DNA of 64,000 bases from Symbiodinium microadriaticum (Eukaryota > Sar > Dinophyceae > Suessiales > Symbiodiniaceae): contig LSRX01000430.1 of the NCBI GenBank assembly GCA_001939145.1, positions 349,859 through 413,858 of the forward strand, in the 5' to 3' direction. This document shows, piece by piece, positions 1 through 12,105 of the stretch (the first letter of the stretch is position 1; each line of letters starts with the position of its first letter). The notes under the pieces were generated by a model. It did not search any database, was not told the origin of the DNA, and worked only from the letters and a program-made list of their open reading frames with translations. A program made the position numbers and the translations under genes.

Positions 1-194
1 CCACAGCGAAGGGGGCGGGGGGTGTCACCACCCCCCTGACCCACGCAGTCGGTGAGAGGCATCTCCCGTCCACAGGGGACAAGAAGCACGGCGGGGACAG
101 TGAAACATGGCTTGGTGGCCCTGCCCCAACTTCGCCTACAACCACAGCCGCGGGCGAAGCATTGAGAAGCCGCACTGTAGCCGCAATGATGAGG

Positions 195-2800
195 AACAGC
201 AGTCTTTCTGTCTAATTACAGGTGGTTCTAATAGTTTCTGCCCACAAGATGACCTGCTGTCCTGCCCAAACGTTGCCGCCCCGGTTTTCTGCAGCTTTCT
301 CGTGTCGATGCTCGTGGCAGCGGTGCCTTTTGCAAAGAGTTGTTGCCATTTGCTCGAAGCTTTTGGGGAAAGCTTGATTTGCAGACATATAAAGACCACT
401 CCTGTCGTAATATTGCTTTTTGCCGTACACGGCCCAGGAGACAGCTCTGTCGGCAGCTTTGCGGCAGGCGCGCGACAATTTTCAGGCTTTTGTTTGGCCC
501 TTTGACTCGCTTCCCGCACAGGGGCCAAAGGTGCTCCAGCGCAGAGAGCAGCTTGCCGAGGTGCCGGTCAACCTGGTTTATGTAGACACTTCCAGACTTC
601 CAGACCACGGCTGTTCAAGCTTGATCGATCTAATAAGTCGAGAGATCTTGCAGTGTGCGTGTGTGTGTGTGTCGACAATCCAGGATGTTATGCTGTCCCA
701 GATTCGTGGCCACTGCCTACGAGTCAATGTGCTGTTAATCACGTTGTGAGGAGCTGCTGCCAAAAGCTGGGGCACGCTTGCGGCTGTTGGACATGGGCAG
801 TTGCTACGGGCTCAGAACCTGCTTTTCTGCCGGCTTGATTGGGAGAGTTTGCAGGCACGCATGTGCAGCAGCAGCTGACTACTGTAGAATAGAAGCCGGT
901 GACCGCCGGTGTCACAAAACGCAAACGCGTTGTCTGTTGTTCTCCGCAAATTGAGCTGCTGTGTAAGGCATACAGATCTAGTAGCCAGCTTCCCATTTCG
1001 TTCATGCGGGTTTGCGCTGAGGTGCTGATTACTTCGGCCGCCATGATCTCAAGGAAAGATACATCTCACCAGAGTTGGTGTTACCAAGAGAACTCAGCCC
1101 AGACTCCAGGCCACCACAGTGACCGTTTTGATGTCACAGCAATTGACTTGGTGCGTACCTCGGCACGCTGTTGGAAGGCACTCCATCGCTGAACAGAGGG
1201 TGTGCAGGGTCTTGGTGGGGTCGACCAAGGCTCCGGCAGAGGACACCGTCCTTCAATGCGATGTCCTTGACATCAAGATAGGCTTGTGCTTGAGAGTGTA
1301 GCAGAATTCAAAGATGCGTCCAGCTACTTCCGAGAATGAGCCATGCTGCGCAAGTATCAGGGTGTGTATGTGTGTCAATCTTGTGTTCCCTTGCAGCATT
1401 GTTGGCAAATGCTTGCAAGTTGCTGGTGGGAAAGGAGATGCCAAACTTGGGTGTAATGCAAACGGTTCCGAGTCTTTGGCAGCGGCCACCACATGTTAGT
1501 CGGACGTGTCACGTGTGTGCACAGGCCCACCTGGCAGTCGCCCGGCAGTGCAGGCTGGATTGAGTGCAGAACCCCCTTTGTAAGCATGGGAGCGGTTCTT
1601 AAGGACGAAACTATGCGTTTCCACCCGTCCAGCAGCATCATCACAACCACGTCAGAGCGGCCAGTAGAAGCTCAGCGCTGTCGTCGCAGGGCCGTCAGCT
1701 GAAGCAGCTCCCTGCCAAGGCACCTGTCGCCCACACGATTTGTCTGAGCTGAAGTGCAGTGCTCTGCAAGGATAAACATAGATGAATATGTGATGTGCTT
1801 GCGCTGCACGTTGGAAGCAGAGCCCTGTAAATGCCCCCGTGTCAGAAGATAACCCGGCTGACGATGCAACCTTGCGCATGTGGGCCTCCATTTGCCATTG
1901 ACTCCCACAAATCGCTGGCAACCTTAGTCCTCAGGGTTTTGATGTGGTGCTGCTTGCCTTGCTACTGTCGTGACCTGGCTGCCAAGGGTTAGCAAGTGCT
2001 TGTAACATAATCTCTGGGAAGTAGTTGTCTTTGGATTCAGATCGGAGCACAAAACTACACTTGCCTAGAATGAAATATCGTCAAACATGGGGTCATGCAT
2101 TTGGCACAGCTGTCGGGTTCATCAAGGACTTCTATAGTTAGTGGGCCGCCGGTGTCAGGAACAGCCGTGGCACGCCGTGCAGAGTTTTTGTCCCTCGGCC
2201 CTCGCAGAACACACACTGAGGCCGTGAGAGAGCTCAACATCCTTATATCCTTGGAATATGTAATCAGAAATCCATGTCATGTGCTCGAATTTAGGTTGGG
2301 GCAGCATCGGGAGCTTTGCTTCGAGTGCGAGGGTGTCTTGCATGGCAGAGACTGACAGAGGTACATGCCTGACCCGAAGAGTCGCACACTGGTGATTTCC
2401 AAGGCGAATGGGCACCTGTCCCAAGCTTGCGTATGGGTTTTCCGAGTCGCACAGCATTTCGCTCCAGGCCCGGGAGCTGCTGACAGAGGGGCCGGGGCTC
2501 CTCATCGTGGCAGATACCGTCAGTGACTGAGAGCTCTTTGCATCTTCGTGGCCTTGTGAGCACTCGTCCACCAGGTTGCTGCCATTGGAAGGCTCCTTAT
2601 GCCCAGGGCCACGGAATGATTGGTGTAGATCTTGCTGACTTTGGACAGCTCAGAACTCGCAGGCAGCATTCGAGCACCCAACCTCCACCCAAACTCCAGT
2701 CTTCGAGACTTCCTTGGCCACATCGAATTTCATTGTGAACCCTGGATTCCAGGCCACGGGCTGGACCGCCTCCGGAGTGGGTGCTTAACGTCGAGGTCGC
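195..2800 (-). CDS. Unidentified multi-exon gene (fragments)
   Basis: Several minus-strand segments read like protein, with few internal stops and plausible AG acceptors, but in changing frames as expected for short exons. They are about 2785-2660 (ends SNAACEF), 2600-2155 (about 130 residues, with a stretch reading VPIRLGN then LRVRHVPL), 2190-2055 (GGPLTIEVLDEPD), 1870-1680, 1650-1515 (MMLLDGWKRIVSSL), 1290-1150 (AYLDVKDIALKDGV), 1050-890 (SWLLDLYALHSSS) and 610-200. I do not recognise a family. The alternating beta-like segments near 2400-2050 could belong to a C2-like or Ig-like fold, but that is only an impression. The gene may be one or two genes and probably continues past the left edge. 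It lies head to head with the plus-strand gene that begins near 3.9 kb. Confidence 0.42.
649..673. repeat. Short TG microsatellite
   Basis: A run of alternating TG/CG dinucleotides, probably within an intron of the minus-strand gene. Confidence 0.8.
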
Positions 2801-3926
2801 CGGGATGGTACAGCTTAGCATGAAAATAGCACATGTGCACAAGTGCATCTAGATGGTGTCGATCGAGTTTGCTGCCTTGCTACCCGGTGCGTATCGGAGA
2901 AGGCCGCCGGCTTCAAGCTCATTCGCGATCCGCAGATGCATTTCTCTGCCTTGCGTGATGCAAGGACGCGGCAATGGGTAAATTCAGATTCTGCAAGTGC
3001 TGTTCAGTCAAGCTCTATTCATGTGGCTGTTGGGCTCGTCACATTTCGCTGCAATGTGGCAGGTATTTGCAGGCGTCAGCGTCCAGCATAATTAAGCTTC
3101 CTTTTGCAGCGGGAGGTGCTGAAAATATGTGACACTTAGCCAACCTGAGGCAGTTTGCCTTAAGCTCAGAATTCCTGCCGCCACCTGGATGAGACTTCCG
3201 AGTCAAGTTCAACAGTGGCCCGTGGTCCCGGCAGGACCGGAGTAGTCAATCGGGCAAGCTGCTTCTCCTTCAAAGCAGTTGCAAAGACAGGTCCCCTGCC
3301 TTGGTTACTGGAGGACAGTTCATGGTAAACTTCCCTCTGCCCGGAAAGTACGAGCAGAACATAGAACCGAACACAAAGGTATGGAGGAAGCGCTTCCTCC
3401 TCTGCAACTTCCACGGGACTCTGGCGCAACAACACGAACGACTGCACAGGCCATTAGTCGAAATGCTGCATGTTAGTTCTTCACCATCCGACGCCCAGGC
3501 ACTGCCCCGCCAGCGTGGGAGAAGTTCGCGGTGGCGGGCTTCAGAAACTGCGCGAAAACGGTCGCAAAAGGGGAAAACAGAGCCAGTTTGGTCACATTTG
3601 GTCACCGTCGGCCACTGCCGTCAAGGATTGCTGTGACATCTTGCGTAGATGATGCACAGAATATGAGTGGACTCCTGATCGCTTTGAGGCTCCAGCCTCG
3701 ACCAGAGCTCAGCGGCTCACCAGTCTTTACTCCCTAGGCCCCTTAGACTACATTACACTTATTTACACTTGCTAAGGCCAGCCAGGTATAAGGCACACGA
3801 TTCACACGGACATGTTGGACGTACAGCCAAATATTGGCTGCCCCGACGCTGCAGTGTGTTTTGTCGCCGGGCTGCAGGGCCGAATTGAAAGCTTTGTCCT
3901 CGCTTATAACTCCTTGCACGGCTCAG
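2800..3926. promoter_or_regulatory. Divergent intergenic region
   Basis: This stretch separates the minus-strand exons to its left from the plus-strand cyclic-nucleotide-binding gene to its right, so it should hold both upstream regions unless undetected 5' exons lie here. Open frames occur on both strands at 3166-3636, but none matches a fold I recognise. No TATA box is expected in dinoflagellates, and I can point to no specific promoter motif. Confidence 0.35.
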
Positions 3927-6900
3927 GTCAGTATTTGCAAAGGCCTTTGACGATGGCTTCATCGTCGGCATGGAAGATCTCCTCGAGCCCGCTTTTGCTG
4001 AGATTGACACAGACAGCTTTGAGGTGCTGAGTGCGCACCCCTTCTGCCGTGGTTTACGTAAAGAGGCAGCTTGTCAGAATCGAGCCCTCTTGGTTGATAT
4101 CATGGCAGGTCTCATGCAGCCTTTCTGATTCGCGTTCCTGTGATGTAAATGTGTAGAGCGCTGTTGACCGTTACAGCGTGATCCTTTGACAGCTCAGGTT
4201 GTGCTGGGCATATCCCGTGCATCCAAGCGATTGGTGTTTACAACGGTGGGCCGTGTAATCTTGAACGAGGGTTCGCTATCAACTGAGCTCTCAAACCTGT
4301 GGATCTTGACGCGTGGAGCTGTTGAAGTCATTGAGAGTGGGCAGACACTGTGCACTTTGGAGAATGGCAGTGTTTTTGGTGATTCTGTGGCTTTCCGTCG
4401 ATGTGACCGTCAGCCCTTTACCATCAAAGTCTTGCAAGTTCCGGTTATTGCATGGTGCCTGCCTTCCGCAGATCTTCGGCAGACAATCAAGCTACATGCC
4501 TCTGCAGGGCCTTTGATGGATGAGTTCGTTGACCAGCAGGAGAGGCGAATTCTTTGGCCGCGGGTGTCAAAACTGCTGTTACTCTCCCATTGCGGCCCGA
4601 ATTTCGCCAAGCAGCTGCTAAAGAAGGTATCTATTCGACATGTCAGAGCCCATAATCTGGTTTGGTCTCCAGCCACTTCCAGGCAGTACCTGAAAGTGGT
4701 GCTTGTGGGAACCCTCCTGGTGGAGAAAGTCAGCACGGATGCCTTCCAGCTCGAAGATGAGGTGCCCGGAAGCCCGAGCATACTTCGATCAGGGACCCAA
4801 TCTAGGATGTTCGAAAGGAGGAAAACCACTCATGTGACCATTGGCAGCACTGAATTCTCGGACGAGGCTGAGGAGAGCCGAGCCCAGACCAGGCGCCTGA
4901 GCGGCCCTGACATGCCAATGTCCCCAACAACGCTACAGCAGTTGAAATCCTTTGCTGCAACGAAGTCCATGTCCGGTTTTGAATATCCTGTGCTGGATGA
5001 GGACAGCAGCAGCAGCAGCAGCAGCTCCGTGTCGGACGAAGAGAATGAAGAGAACTCCGACCTGTCCAGCGGAAGCTCCAGCACAGAGTCCAGTTCGGAA
5101 AGCTCCGAAGTGGAGGAACTCTACGATTTGCCGGAGACCCTTTCAGTTCTCGAGCCGACGGCAGGTACAGTTCAGGCCAGGGCGGGGCCCTACTGCCTAG
5201 TCTTCAACGAGCCAGCGGTCTTAAACTATACTGAAAGCGATGCTATGCTCTACAGGCAAGCTGTGGCATTGACCGATTGCATTTTCCTCCTACTCAAGGT
5301 CGATGACTTCCGGGAAGCTGTCGAGCGGGCCCCCCGCGAGAAGAAGCGCTTTGACTTGTTGGCAAATGCGGAGTATCGCGAGTGGCAGAGGTGCGGCATT
5401 CACAGGCTTCGTAGCCTTGAGGTTTTTTGCCAAGTGCTCCAAGCAGTTTCTGTCTGACCTTGCACAAACAGTGGAGTCTGCCTTGTGCTTTCATGGCAAC
5501 GACATTATTGCTGCAGACGATGCCACGAACGGTTTGGTCTTGTTCATGCAGGGCCATGCCCAAAATGAGAAGCGACACAAGGTTCAAGCACCGGATGTTT
5601 TGAGTAGCATGAATTGGCTTGGAGATCGTCACGCAGCGGAGCCTCCTCGGCGAGTGAAGGCCAAGGAAGTTTGCCAGATTCTCCGTATCTCGCAATCGAA
5701 GTTGCTCAGCCTTCTCAGCCGGCATCCTCACGAGACTCACCCCACAAAAGCAGAATGCTTGTCTGCCACAACCTAACAGGTCCTGCATGTAGTACTGCAG
5801 TAATGCACCCCAACTTTTTCGGGCGGGTGCCCGAACTTGCATGGCAGGTACGGTAGGTACGACAAGACATGTCAAGACAGCCTTGCCGAGGAGACGGCGG
5901 TGATTGTGAACGAGGCCAACCGGATCAATTCGAGAAAGCACGGTGGCTACGGTGGGCGGGCGGCGGCTTTTCAGCGATCTTTGAGGGACGGAGCAAATGG
6001 AGCTCAGGGGGGTGGCCTGTTTTGGTATTGCCCTTTCTGCGATGATTTGGGGGAGGATTTCCTTCAAGAGCTCATCACCCACATGGAGTGCTTCAAGCTG
6101 ATCCCGGGACAGCATCTTTTTCGGAACTTGGACGGTGCCAATGCAGACTTCCTTGTCGTGCTGACGCGGGGGCGGCTGATGGCTTCGGATGAGGCCGCTC
6201 GAACAAACATCAACAAAGGAAACTTTGGTTTGGCCATTGGTCTGTAGCAATTGCTCACCTGTCATGGCCAATTTAGTAAATCATTGGAAAGCCTAAAGCG
6301 GCGGCGGCTAAAGGTGCCCAAAGCTTGAAGTGCCCACTGTTAGGAGCTGGATGCACCCCTCATCATTTGCGGTTTCGACCGATCGGGCTACATCGATACG
6401 GTGGCAGAGGAACTCAGTGAGGTTTTTTGCGTGAACTTCGAGCAGATCAAGTCTTTGTTGGCAGTGAACCCCGAGAGCACACGAGCATTCTTGATGCGTG
6501 TGGCATTGTTTCAGGAGCGCCTGGAAAAGAGACAGGGGTTAAGCTGGTGGAGTTCCCTGAATGTGCTACGTCGGCACGAGCCTTTCGCTGCATGCACTGA
6601 GGCCTTTATTGAGGCCTGTGCGCGTTTCATGCAGGTTAGGTTTTGCCTCCCTGGTGAAGCCATCGTGGAGGAAGGAAGCCATGTGGAACATGCGCTCATC
6701 ATCGAAAGTGGAGTTGCCAAGGTGCATCGTCAGACCAAGCCGGCTCTGAGAGGTTGCCCAGATAGAACCGGTGAGGTCAGAGACAGCTACTTGGTAGGAG
6801 GCATCAGTGGCGCATACGGTTTTGCAGGGATGCAGCGCCGCTTGGCAACCATCAAAGCATTGACGCTTTGCAAGCTCATCGAGATCCCAATCACGGCGAT

Positions 6901-7933
6901 CTTAACTTTGCTAGACCAGCATCCCGATGCCAGACAACGTTTTCGCGAAATCGCTGAAAGGCGGTTTAAAGAGCTTGCCCCGGAGCCATTGGAGGAGCAT
7001 CCCTTCTTTAAAAACTTCTCGAAGTCCTTCCTGAATACATTGCGCACGAAATGCAATGCTCAGGTCTTCTTCGTAGGGGAAACGATCATTCGCCAGGGAG
7101 ACCCTGCAGACAGCATGATCATCATCAGCTCAGCTTCCGTTGTGACCCTCTACGTTGATGGAAGAAAGTTGAAAGATCTTGCTGGAGGTTGTACATTGGG
7201 AGTACCATCTATCCTGTCATCAGCAGCTGTCAAGCGATTCGCCACCATAGAGGCTCAGACTGCCTGCACGGTGCAGAAGCTCACAAGGAAGGACTGGCTC
7301 GATGTTCTTAAGAACCATGCGGAGCACAGACTGTGGATACAAAGCTTTACCGAAGAGCAACTTGCCCTGGCAAACCAGCAAGCTTTGGAAACCACTAGGC
7401 GCTACCGCTGGCGGAAGATCAAAGAGAGGGAGACAGCGGCTGTACAGACGCATTGCAGGCGTGCTAAGGGCCAGACGCAAAAGGGCCCGACAAAGCAAGC
7501 GAGTGTGACGCAGGCACTGGCGGAAGCAAAAGATCTGCCGCTTCATGGAATTTCTGACAGCTACGACGGCTACGAGCATTGGGATTGCTTCAATGGTCGG
7601 AAGGCAACAGTTCCACATGTGAGGCTTCCCCAGCTGTCGCTACGACCTCAAAAAATCGAAGTGGTTGAGCACTCAGAGGAAGAGGATGACCATGACGAAG
7701 CTACGCGCTCCTCGACAGCTCGTCGAGGAAGTGATTTCGGCGGAATGGCCATGCGCAAGATGACCATAAAAGCGTCGAACTCCTCTCGCATCTCAGCTGA
7801 TAAGCCAAGTCAAGAATGCTGGCTGACACCTGGACAGGACATGTCTTCAACAGCAGCAGTCCACCTCTTGTGTGTGAAAGCGGGTTCATGCGGTGAAGTG
7901 CTTCACACCAGTGCCTCACTTAAGCAGCACTGA
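3927..7933 (+). CDS. Protein with about six tandem cyclic-nucleotide-binding-like domains
   Basis: Exons lie at about 3927-4119, 4198-5735, 5850-6241 and 6344-7933 (stop TGA at 7931). The product repeats the cNMP-binding beta-barrel plan. Each module opens with a helix such as HPFFKNFSKSFL or CPFCDDLGEDFL, followed by a strand like FFVGETIIRQGDPADSMIII and a closing helix ending near HP. I count modules at about 3990-4500, 4530-5370 (split by an acidic Ser/Glu-rich loop, roughly 4850-5160), 5415-5735, 6020-6480, 6570-6960 and 6990-7320. The phosphate-binding cassette, normally FGE.AL then R.A, is poorly kept, so real nucleotide binding is doubtful. A basic region and an acidic tail follow to the stop. 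The role could be a PKA-regulatory-like or flagellar scaffold, but no kinase or channel is attached. A one-base frame slip near 5415-5428 interrupts module three. The first two intron junctions are not resolved, and upstream exons may be missing. Confidence 0.8.
5410..5428 (+). other. Frame slip inside module three
   Basis: Upstream of this point the coding frame reads REWQRCGIHRLRSL. Downstream, the conserved helix FFAKCSKQFLSDLAQ lies in the next frame. The switch falls at a G-rich and T6 run (GAGGTTTTTTGCC). Removing a 25-nt GT...AG segment would also restore frame but would delete the conserved FFAKCSKQ, so a one-base assembly or read error, or a true pseudogenising indel, fits better. 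Confidence 0.6.
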
Positions 7934-8686
7934 CACCAGCACCACCACCACGAGTACCAGCACCGCCGAAAAACAGGCTGCAACAGACCTACCACCACAA
8001 GAAAGATCAACAGTCAGGTTCGTTGATCAGTCAATCTAGACTACTAGATTCCTAGCTTTCATCATCGTCAAATGCAGTTCATGTTGTAGACTTCTTCCGT
8101 AACATGGACATGTTTGTGCTACAGCTTTAGACTCCTGCCGTCGTTCCGGACAGAGTCCAGAGCCTTGCTCGTAACAGCCGTGGAGAGGCCTCAGCGTGCT
8201 GGGCGAGCTCCCGCAAATGGTCGAGAAGCCAATGTCGCACGAGAGTTGGCTGGATTGCCACTTGCACGAAGTGTGGACCCATGGTAGAGCCTCAGCAATC
8301 CCCCGCACAGTGAGCTGTGAGTGTCGATCCATCTTGATGGTTAGGGTTTCGACTCGACCGCCAGGTCAAGATGCCTTTGGGCTGCTGTACACAGCTCTGG
8401 GCGACTAGGAGAAGTTCGCAAGTGAATGCCGAAATGCCGCCACATGTCCACGAAGTGGCTGCGGCGGCTCGATGCCCAAAGAGGTGTCGCTGCGAGACAT
8501 GCCGGCAAAGACGCTGCGTACCGTGACGAGCTTGCGGCGATTTGCATTGTCCACCGCTAAGTCGCACATGATCGAAAATTGCTGTTTGGCACAAGCATGA
8601 AAGTCCATTTCATCTAGTTTGTTGTAGCCACTGGGTTAGAAAAGCAGCCTCGAGCGGCTGTGTGATAATAGGTGGCCCTGTGCAGC
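7934..8686. other. Intergenic / 3' flank, nothing recognised
   Basis: This lies between the stop of the cyclic-nucleotide-binding-like gene and the start of the TMBIM gene, both on the plus strand. It begins with CAC/CAG-rich sequence just after the stop. Open frames on the minus strand (about 8290-8610) show no known fold. No poly(A) signal is expected or seen. Confidence 0.5.
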
Positions 8687-9734
8687 ATGCAGAATGCACC
8701 AGTTGTGCAGGGCAAGGTGGTTGGCAACGCATCTGATATGGGACAGTACCCGCCCCAACAAGACGCAAATTTCGGGGGACAGCCGCCGGTGATGCAGAAT
8801 GATCTGGATGTCGTGCAGATTCAGATGTCATGCAAGAACTCGGCGCTTCCTCCAGACATCCGCCTCGGCTTTGTGAAGAAAGTCTACGGCATACTTGGCA
8901 CCATGCTGCTCATCACATTCGGCCTCGCTCAGTTTTTCGTGTTCCAGAAGGATGCGACATTGGAACTTCGTAACTGCTGTCAGCATTGCGGTTTTGCGTG
9001 GTACCGTTCAGTAGCTGAAGTAGGTCGGATGCATTAAGTCCTCCACTCTCTTCTTGCCCATACGTAGATGAGCCGCAAATGAGAGAGCACCGAGTTCTGT
9101 TGATGCTGATAAGGATTTCCTCAGAGCGAATATGTGGATTGTGTACATTGTCGGTGCCATCGTTGTGGCACAGCTATTTTTCGATTGCGCGATGTCGTGC
9201 CAACTTTGTTGTGGCGGCTCTAGCCTCATACGAGGCTATTTGAAGATGATGGTAACCGCTCCATGGAACTACTTGTACTTGCTGGTGTTCTCCGTTTGTT
9301 TCGGAGTACTTGTCGGCTACGTTTGTGCAAGCTACACAGCAGAATCGGTGCTCTTAGTTTTTGCCCTCACTCTGATCATGGTTGTTTGCCTGACGGTCTA
9401 CGCAGTCCGAACATCAGCGGATTTTACTGGCTGGGGGCCCCACATAATGGTTGCGGCAGTTGGCCTCGTGCTCCTGATCATAATGTACTTCCTGTTGCCA
9501 GATCGAACACTTTTCAGCAGACTTGCAGGTGCTATTTGTGCGACAATTTTTGGCATCCTCATTGTACACGACACCCAACTGATCTTCGGCACAGCTTCCC
9601 TGGGATTCGGTGGAAGCAGCAAGAAATTTGAGTACACCATTGACATGTATGCATTTGCAGCGTGGAATCTCTACTTAGACTTCATCACGTTTTTTCTGTA
9701 CATGCTACAATTTCTTGGTAATCGGGAGGGGTGA
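8687..9734 (+). CDS. TMBIM / Bax inhibitor-1 (lifeguard) family membrane protein
   Basis: Two exons. Exon 1 starts at ATG 8687 and runs to about 8962-8969. Exon 2 runs from about 9114 to the TGA at 9732-9734. The N-terminus is a short Pro/Gln-rich cytosolic tail followed by DIRLGFVKKVYGILGTMLL, the usual entry to transmembrane helix 1. Exon 2 holds the remaining hydrophobic helices and the family signature: the DTQLIFG helix, then EYTIDMYAFAAWNLYLDFI and a final FFLYMLQFLG. Family members are ER, Golgi or plasma-membrane proteins that leak calcium and restrain cell death. That role is known for the family, not shown here. Joining at a GA donor after DATL (8962), or a GT donor at 8970, to KDFLRANMW-like sequence gives a continuous family alignment, but only the GA choice keeps the frame. 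Confidence 0.92.
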
Positions 9735-10301
9735 GGCCGCAAAAACCAGCGGCAGTGCTCGCTCGTGCGGAAGTTTCATTTTGCTCAGTCTTTCGAGCCT
9801 GTACAGCTGGCCTGTCCTACTTGCCCGATGCACTACGACGCTCAGAAGAGCGAAGAGTACACGAGATAATTCGCGAGCTAATGTTCCATAGGAGCATGAA
9901 GGTCATTTGCGCCTGGAGCATAACTCATAAGGGCAGCATATAAAAATTCGGCTCTATTGAATGGTTGAGCCTTCTATTTAGAAATATTTATTCGGCCATA
10001 ATTTTTTCGGTCAAAAATATTAAAATATTGAATTGATTTTCGAATTACCTACTCTGGAATTTTAATATTAGATATACAATTATATTTTTATCGAAATATT
10101 GAATACAGAAAATATTCGACGTATTTTATTGATATCTGTCTATATTGATTTTATATATATATATATATGTCGATTATATTGATGGGAAAAATTGAGATAT
10201 TCGAAAATATATTTTGGCTCTATAAATAAAAAGAAAAATTAATAATGATTTATATATATTCTTAGAATATAGATTTAATGGTATTAAAGTATTTAGATAT
10301 G

Positions 10302-10516
10302 NNNNNNNNNNNNNNNNNNNNNNNNNNNNNNNNNNNNNNNNNNNNNNNNNNNNNNNNNNNNNNNNNNNNNNNNNNNNNNNNNNNNNNNNNNNNNNNNNNN
10401 NNNNNNNNNNNNNNNNNNNNNNNNNNNNNNNNNNNNNNNNNNNNNNNNNNNNNNNNNNNNNNNNNNNNNNNNNNNNNNNNNNNNNNNNNNNNNNNNNNNN
10501 NNNNNNNNNNNNNNNN
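10302..10516. other. Assembly gap (215 N)
   Basis: An unbroken run of N within the AT-rich island, so continuity of the island is scaffolded rather than sequenced here. Confidence 0.99.
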
Positions 10517-10619
10517 TGATATTAAATATATTTAATTGAATTTTTATTTTTTATTTTAATATTTCTTCGATGAGGTATTCGTTTCGTATAGGAAGTAGCA
10601 GGACTTTCAAGATTAAATC

Positions 10620-12105
10620 TATTATTTGGGATGGAGGACCGGTCGCGCTATCGTCTTTATCGTCTATGTCGTAGACACTGACAAACAATTACGTCGAGCC
10701 GTCTCGGGGACGACTCGCGTTGCACTCTCGGGCGTTGTTGTAGGCTTAACTGGGGCCTCCTCTGGAGGCGGCGGATACGCCGGCGAAGGGGAGAAGGGCG
10801 ATCTCGTTCTCTCTCTCGGCGGTCGAGGTGCCTCGGGAGGTTATGTCCCGGCCCCTCCGTAAAATAAGTCTTGTCTTATTCTCTCTGCACGGGCCGACCT
10901 CTTACGAATCTTGCTTCTGCTATTCATACATAGATAGTCGTCGAAGGATCTCGCCTGTCGTGGTACCGAGGCTCATAGGGGTTGTCACGCCGAAGCTCCT
11001 CTCTCTTGCGCCTATCGCGCGGACTGGATGAGCTGCACCTCCTACGGGACCTTGAGCGTCGTGCCTGAAGCTCGTCAAGCTGGCGCTCGGCACGGTTTGC
11101 ACGCCTCCTCCAGGTCGTATTGGGCGTCTCGTAGGTGGTTGCGAACCTCCGTGAGCTCATCCTCCGCCTCTTTGAGACGGGCCACGAGGCGTGTGTTCTC
11201 GCCTAGCAACGCCTCCTTCTCCGCTCGGAGCTTTCCTATGAGCTCCTTATTGGCATCCACCGCCGGCGCATTTATAGCCGGGTATGCTGGGACGGCAGGC
11301 GCAGCGGCAGGGACTGTTGTGGATGCTTCTACCGGAACGGGCGGTGCCGCTGGCCTAGGGGTGCCCTGAAGGTCAGGGGGAGCAGGCTTAAATACCACCT
11401 TAGCCTTCGTAATCACCGGCGGCGCCTTTGCTGGGATTCCTGACGGCGCCAACGGGAAGCTATCCCACCCGGCATTTGCACCCAAGCCGCTCGTGACCTT
11501 TGGCGTCGGCGCCGCATACAGTATGTCGTCGCAGGAGCTGCGGACTTCGTCGCTGTGGACGATCAGCACCTGGGTGCGCATTAGACATGAAAGTCACGGT
11601 GCTATCGACGTTGAGGCGCTCCTATTCATTACCGCTGTGAGGCTATTGGGATCGCCCCACTTTGTTACGTAGGATGTATGCTTACGGCCCTTCAACTGCA
11701 TCCTTACGGCTACTTGATAAGCAGTCTCGCCTGCCCTAGGAGCTAAGTCCAGGGGATCCCAGCCTGTGTGCTCGGGCGGCAAGACGTAGGAGTCGTCTTC
11801 GTCGATATCCATAGCCGAAGATGCACCAGCAGGCGGTGCTGCTGTCCTGGTCGCACCAGCCACACCAGTTGCGCTAGCAGACGATACTGCCGCTTCAGCC
11901 GCCGCGTAATCCGCGTCTGCAGCCTCACACTCCGTATGGAATCGCTCCATATACGTCTCCACGCCTGGCCTAGCAGCGGCTGGCTCAGCGACTGACACGC
12001 TGTAGTTGTCGACCTTCCCTCGCGCCTTCACCTTCCTCCCAAAACCATCGAGGATCTCCTGAACGTCGACCCAACACTCTAGAATATGAAATAAATCTAT
12101 CTGAG
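10620..12105 (-). pseudogene. Degenerate gag-like retroelement ORF in a GC-rich block
   Basis: A GC-rich block with sharp edges sits inside the AT-rich island. On the minus strand one frame runs from about 12105 to 11078, broken by a single TGA at 11596-11594. It reads FHILECWVDVQEILDGFG, an Ala-rich region, TGWDPLDLAPRAGE, then a Pro-rich linker and a coiled coil ending near EVRNHLRDAQYDLEEA. After a frame change near 11090 it continues as an Arg/Ser-rich tail, then a Pro-rich frame near 10830-10660. Layout and low complexity suggest the gag protein of an LTR or similar element, but I see no zinc knuckle, protease or polymerase, so the identity is inference. The TGA could be a C-to-T change at a CGA arginine codon. 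Confidence 0.4.
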
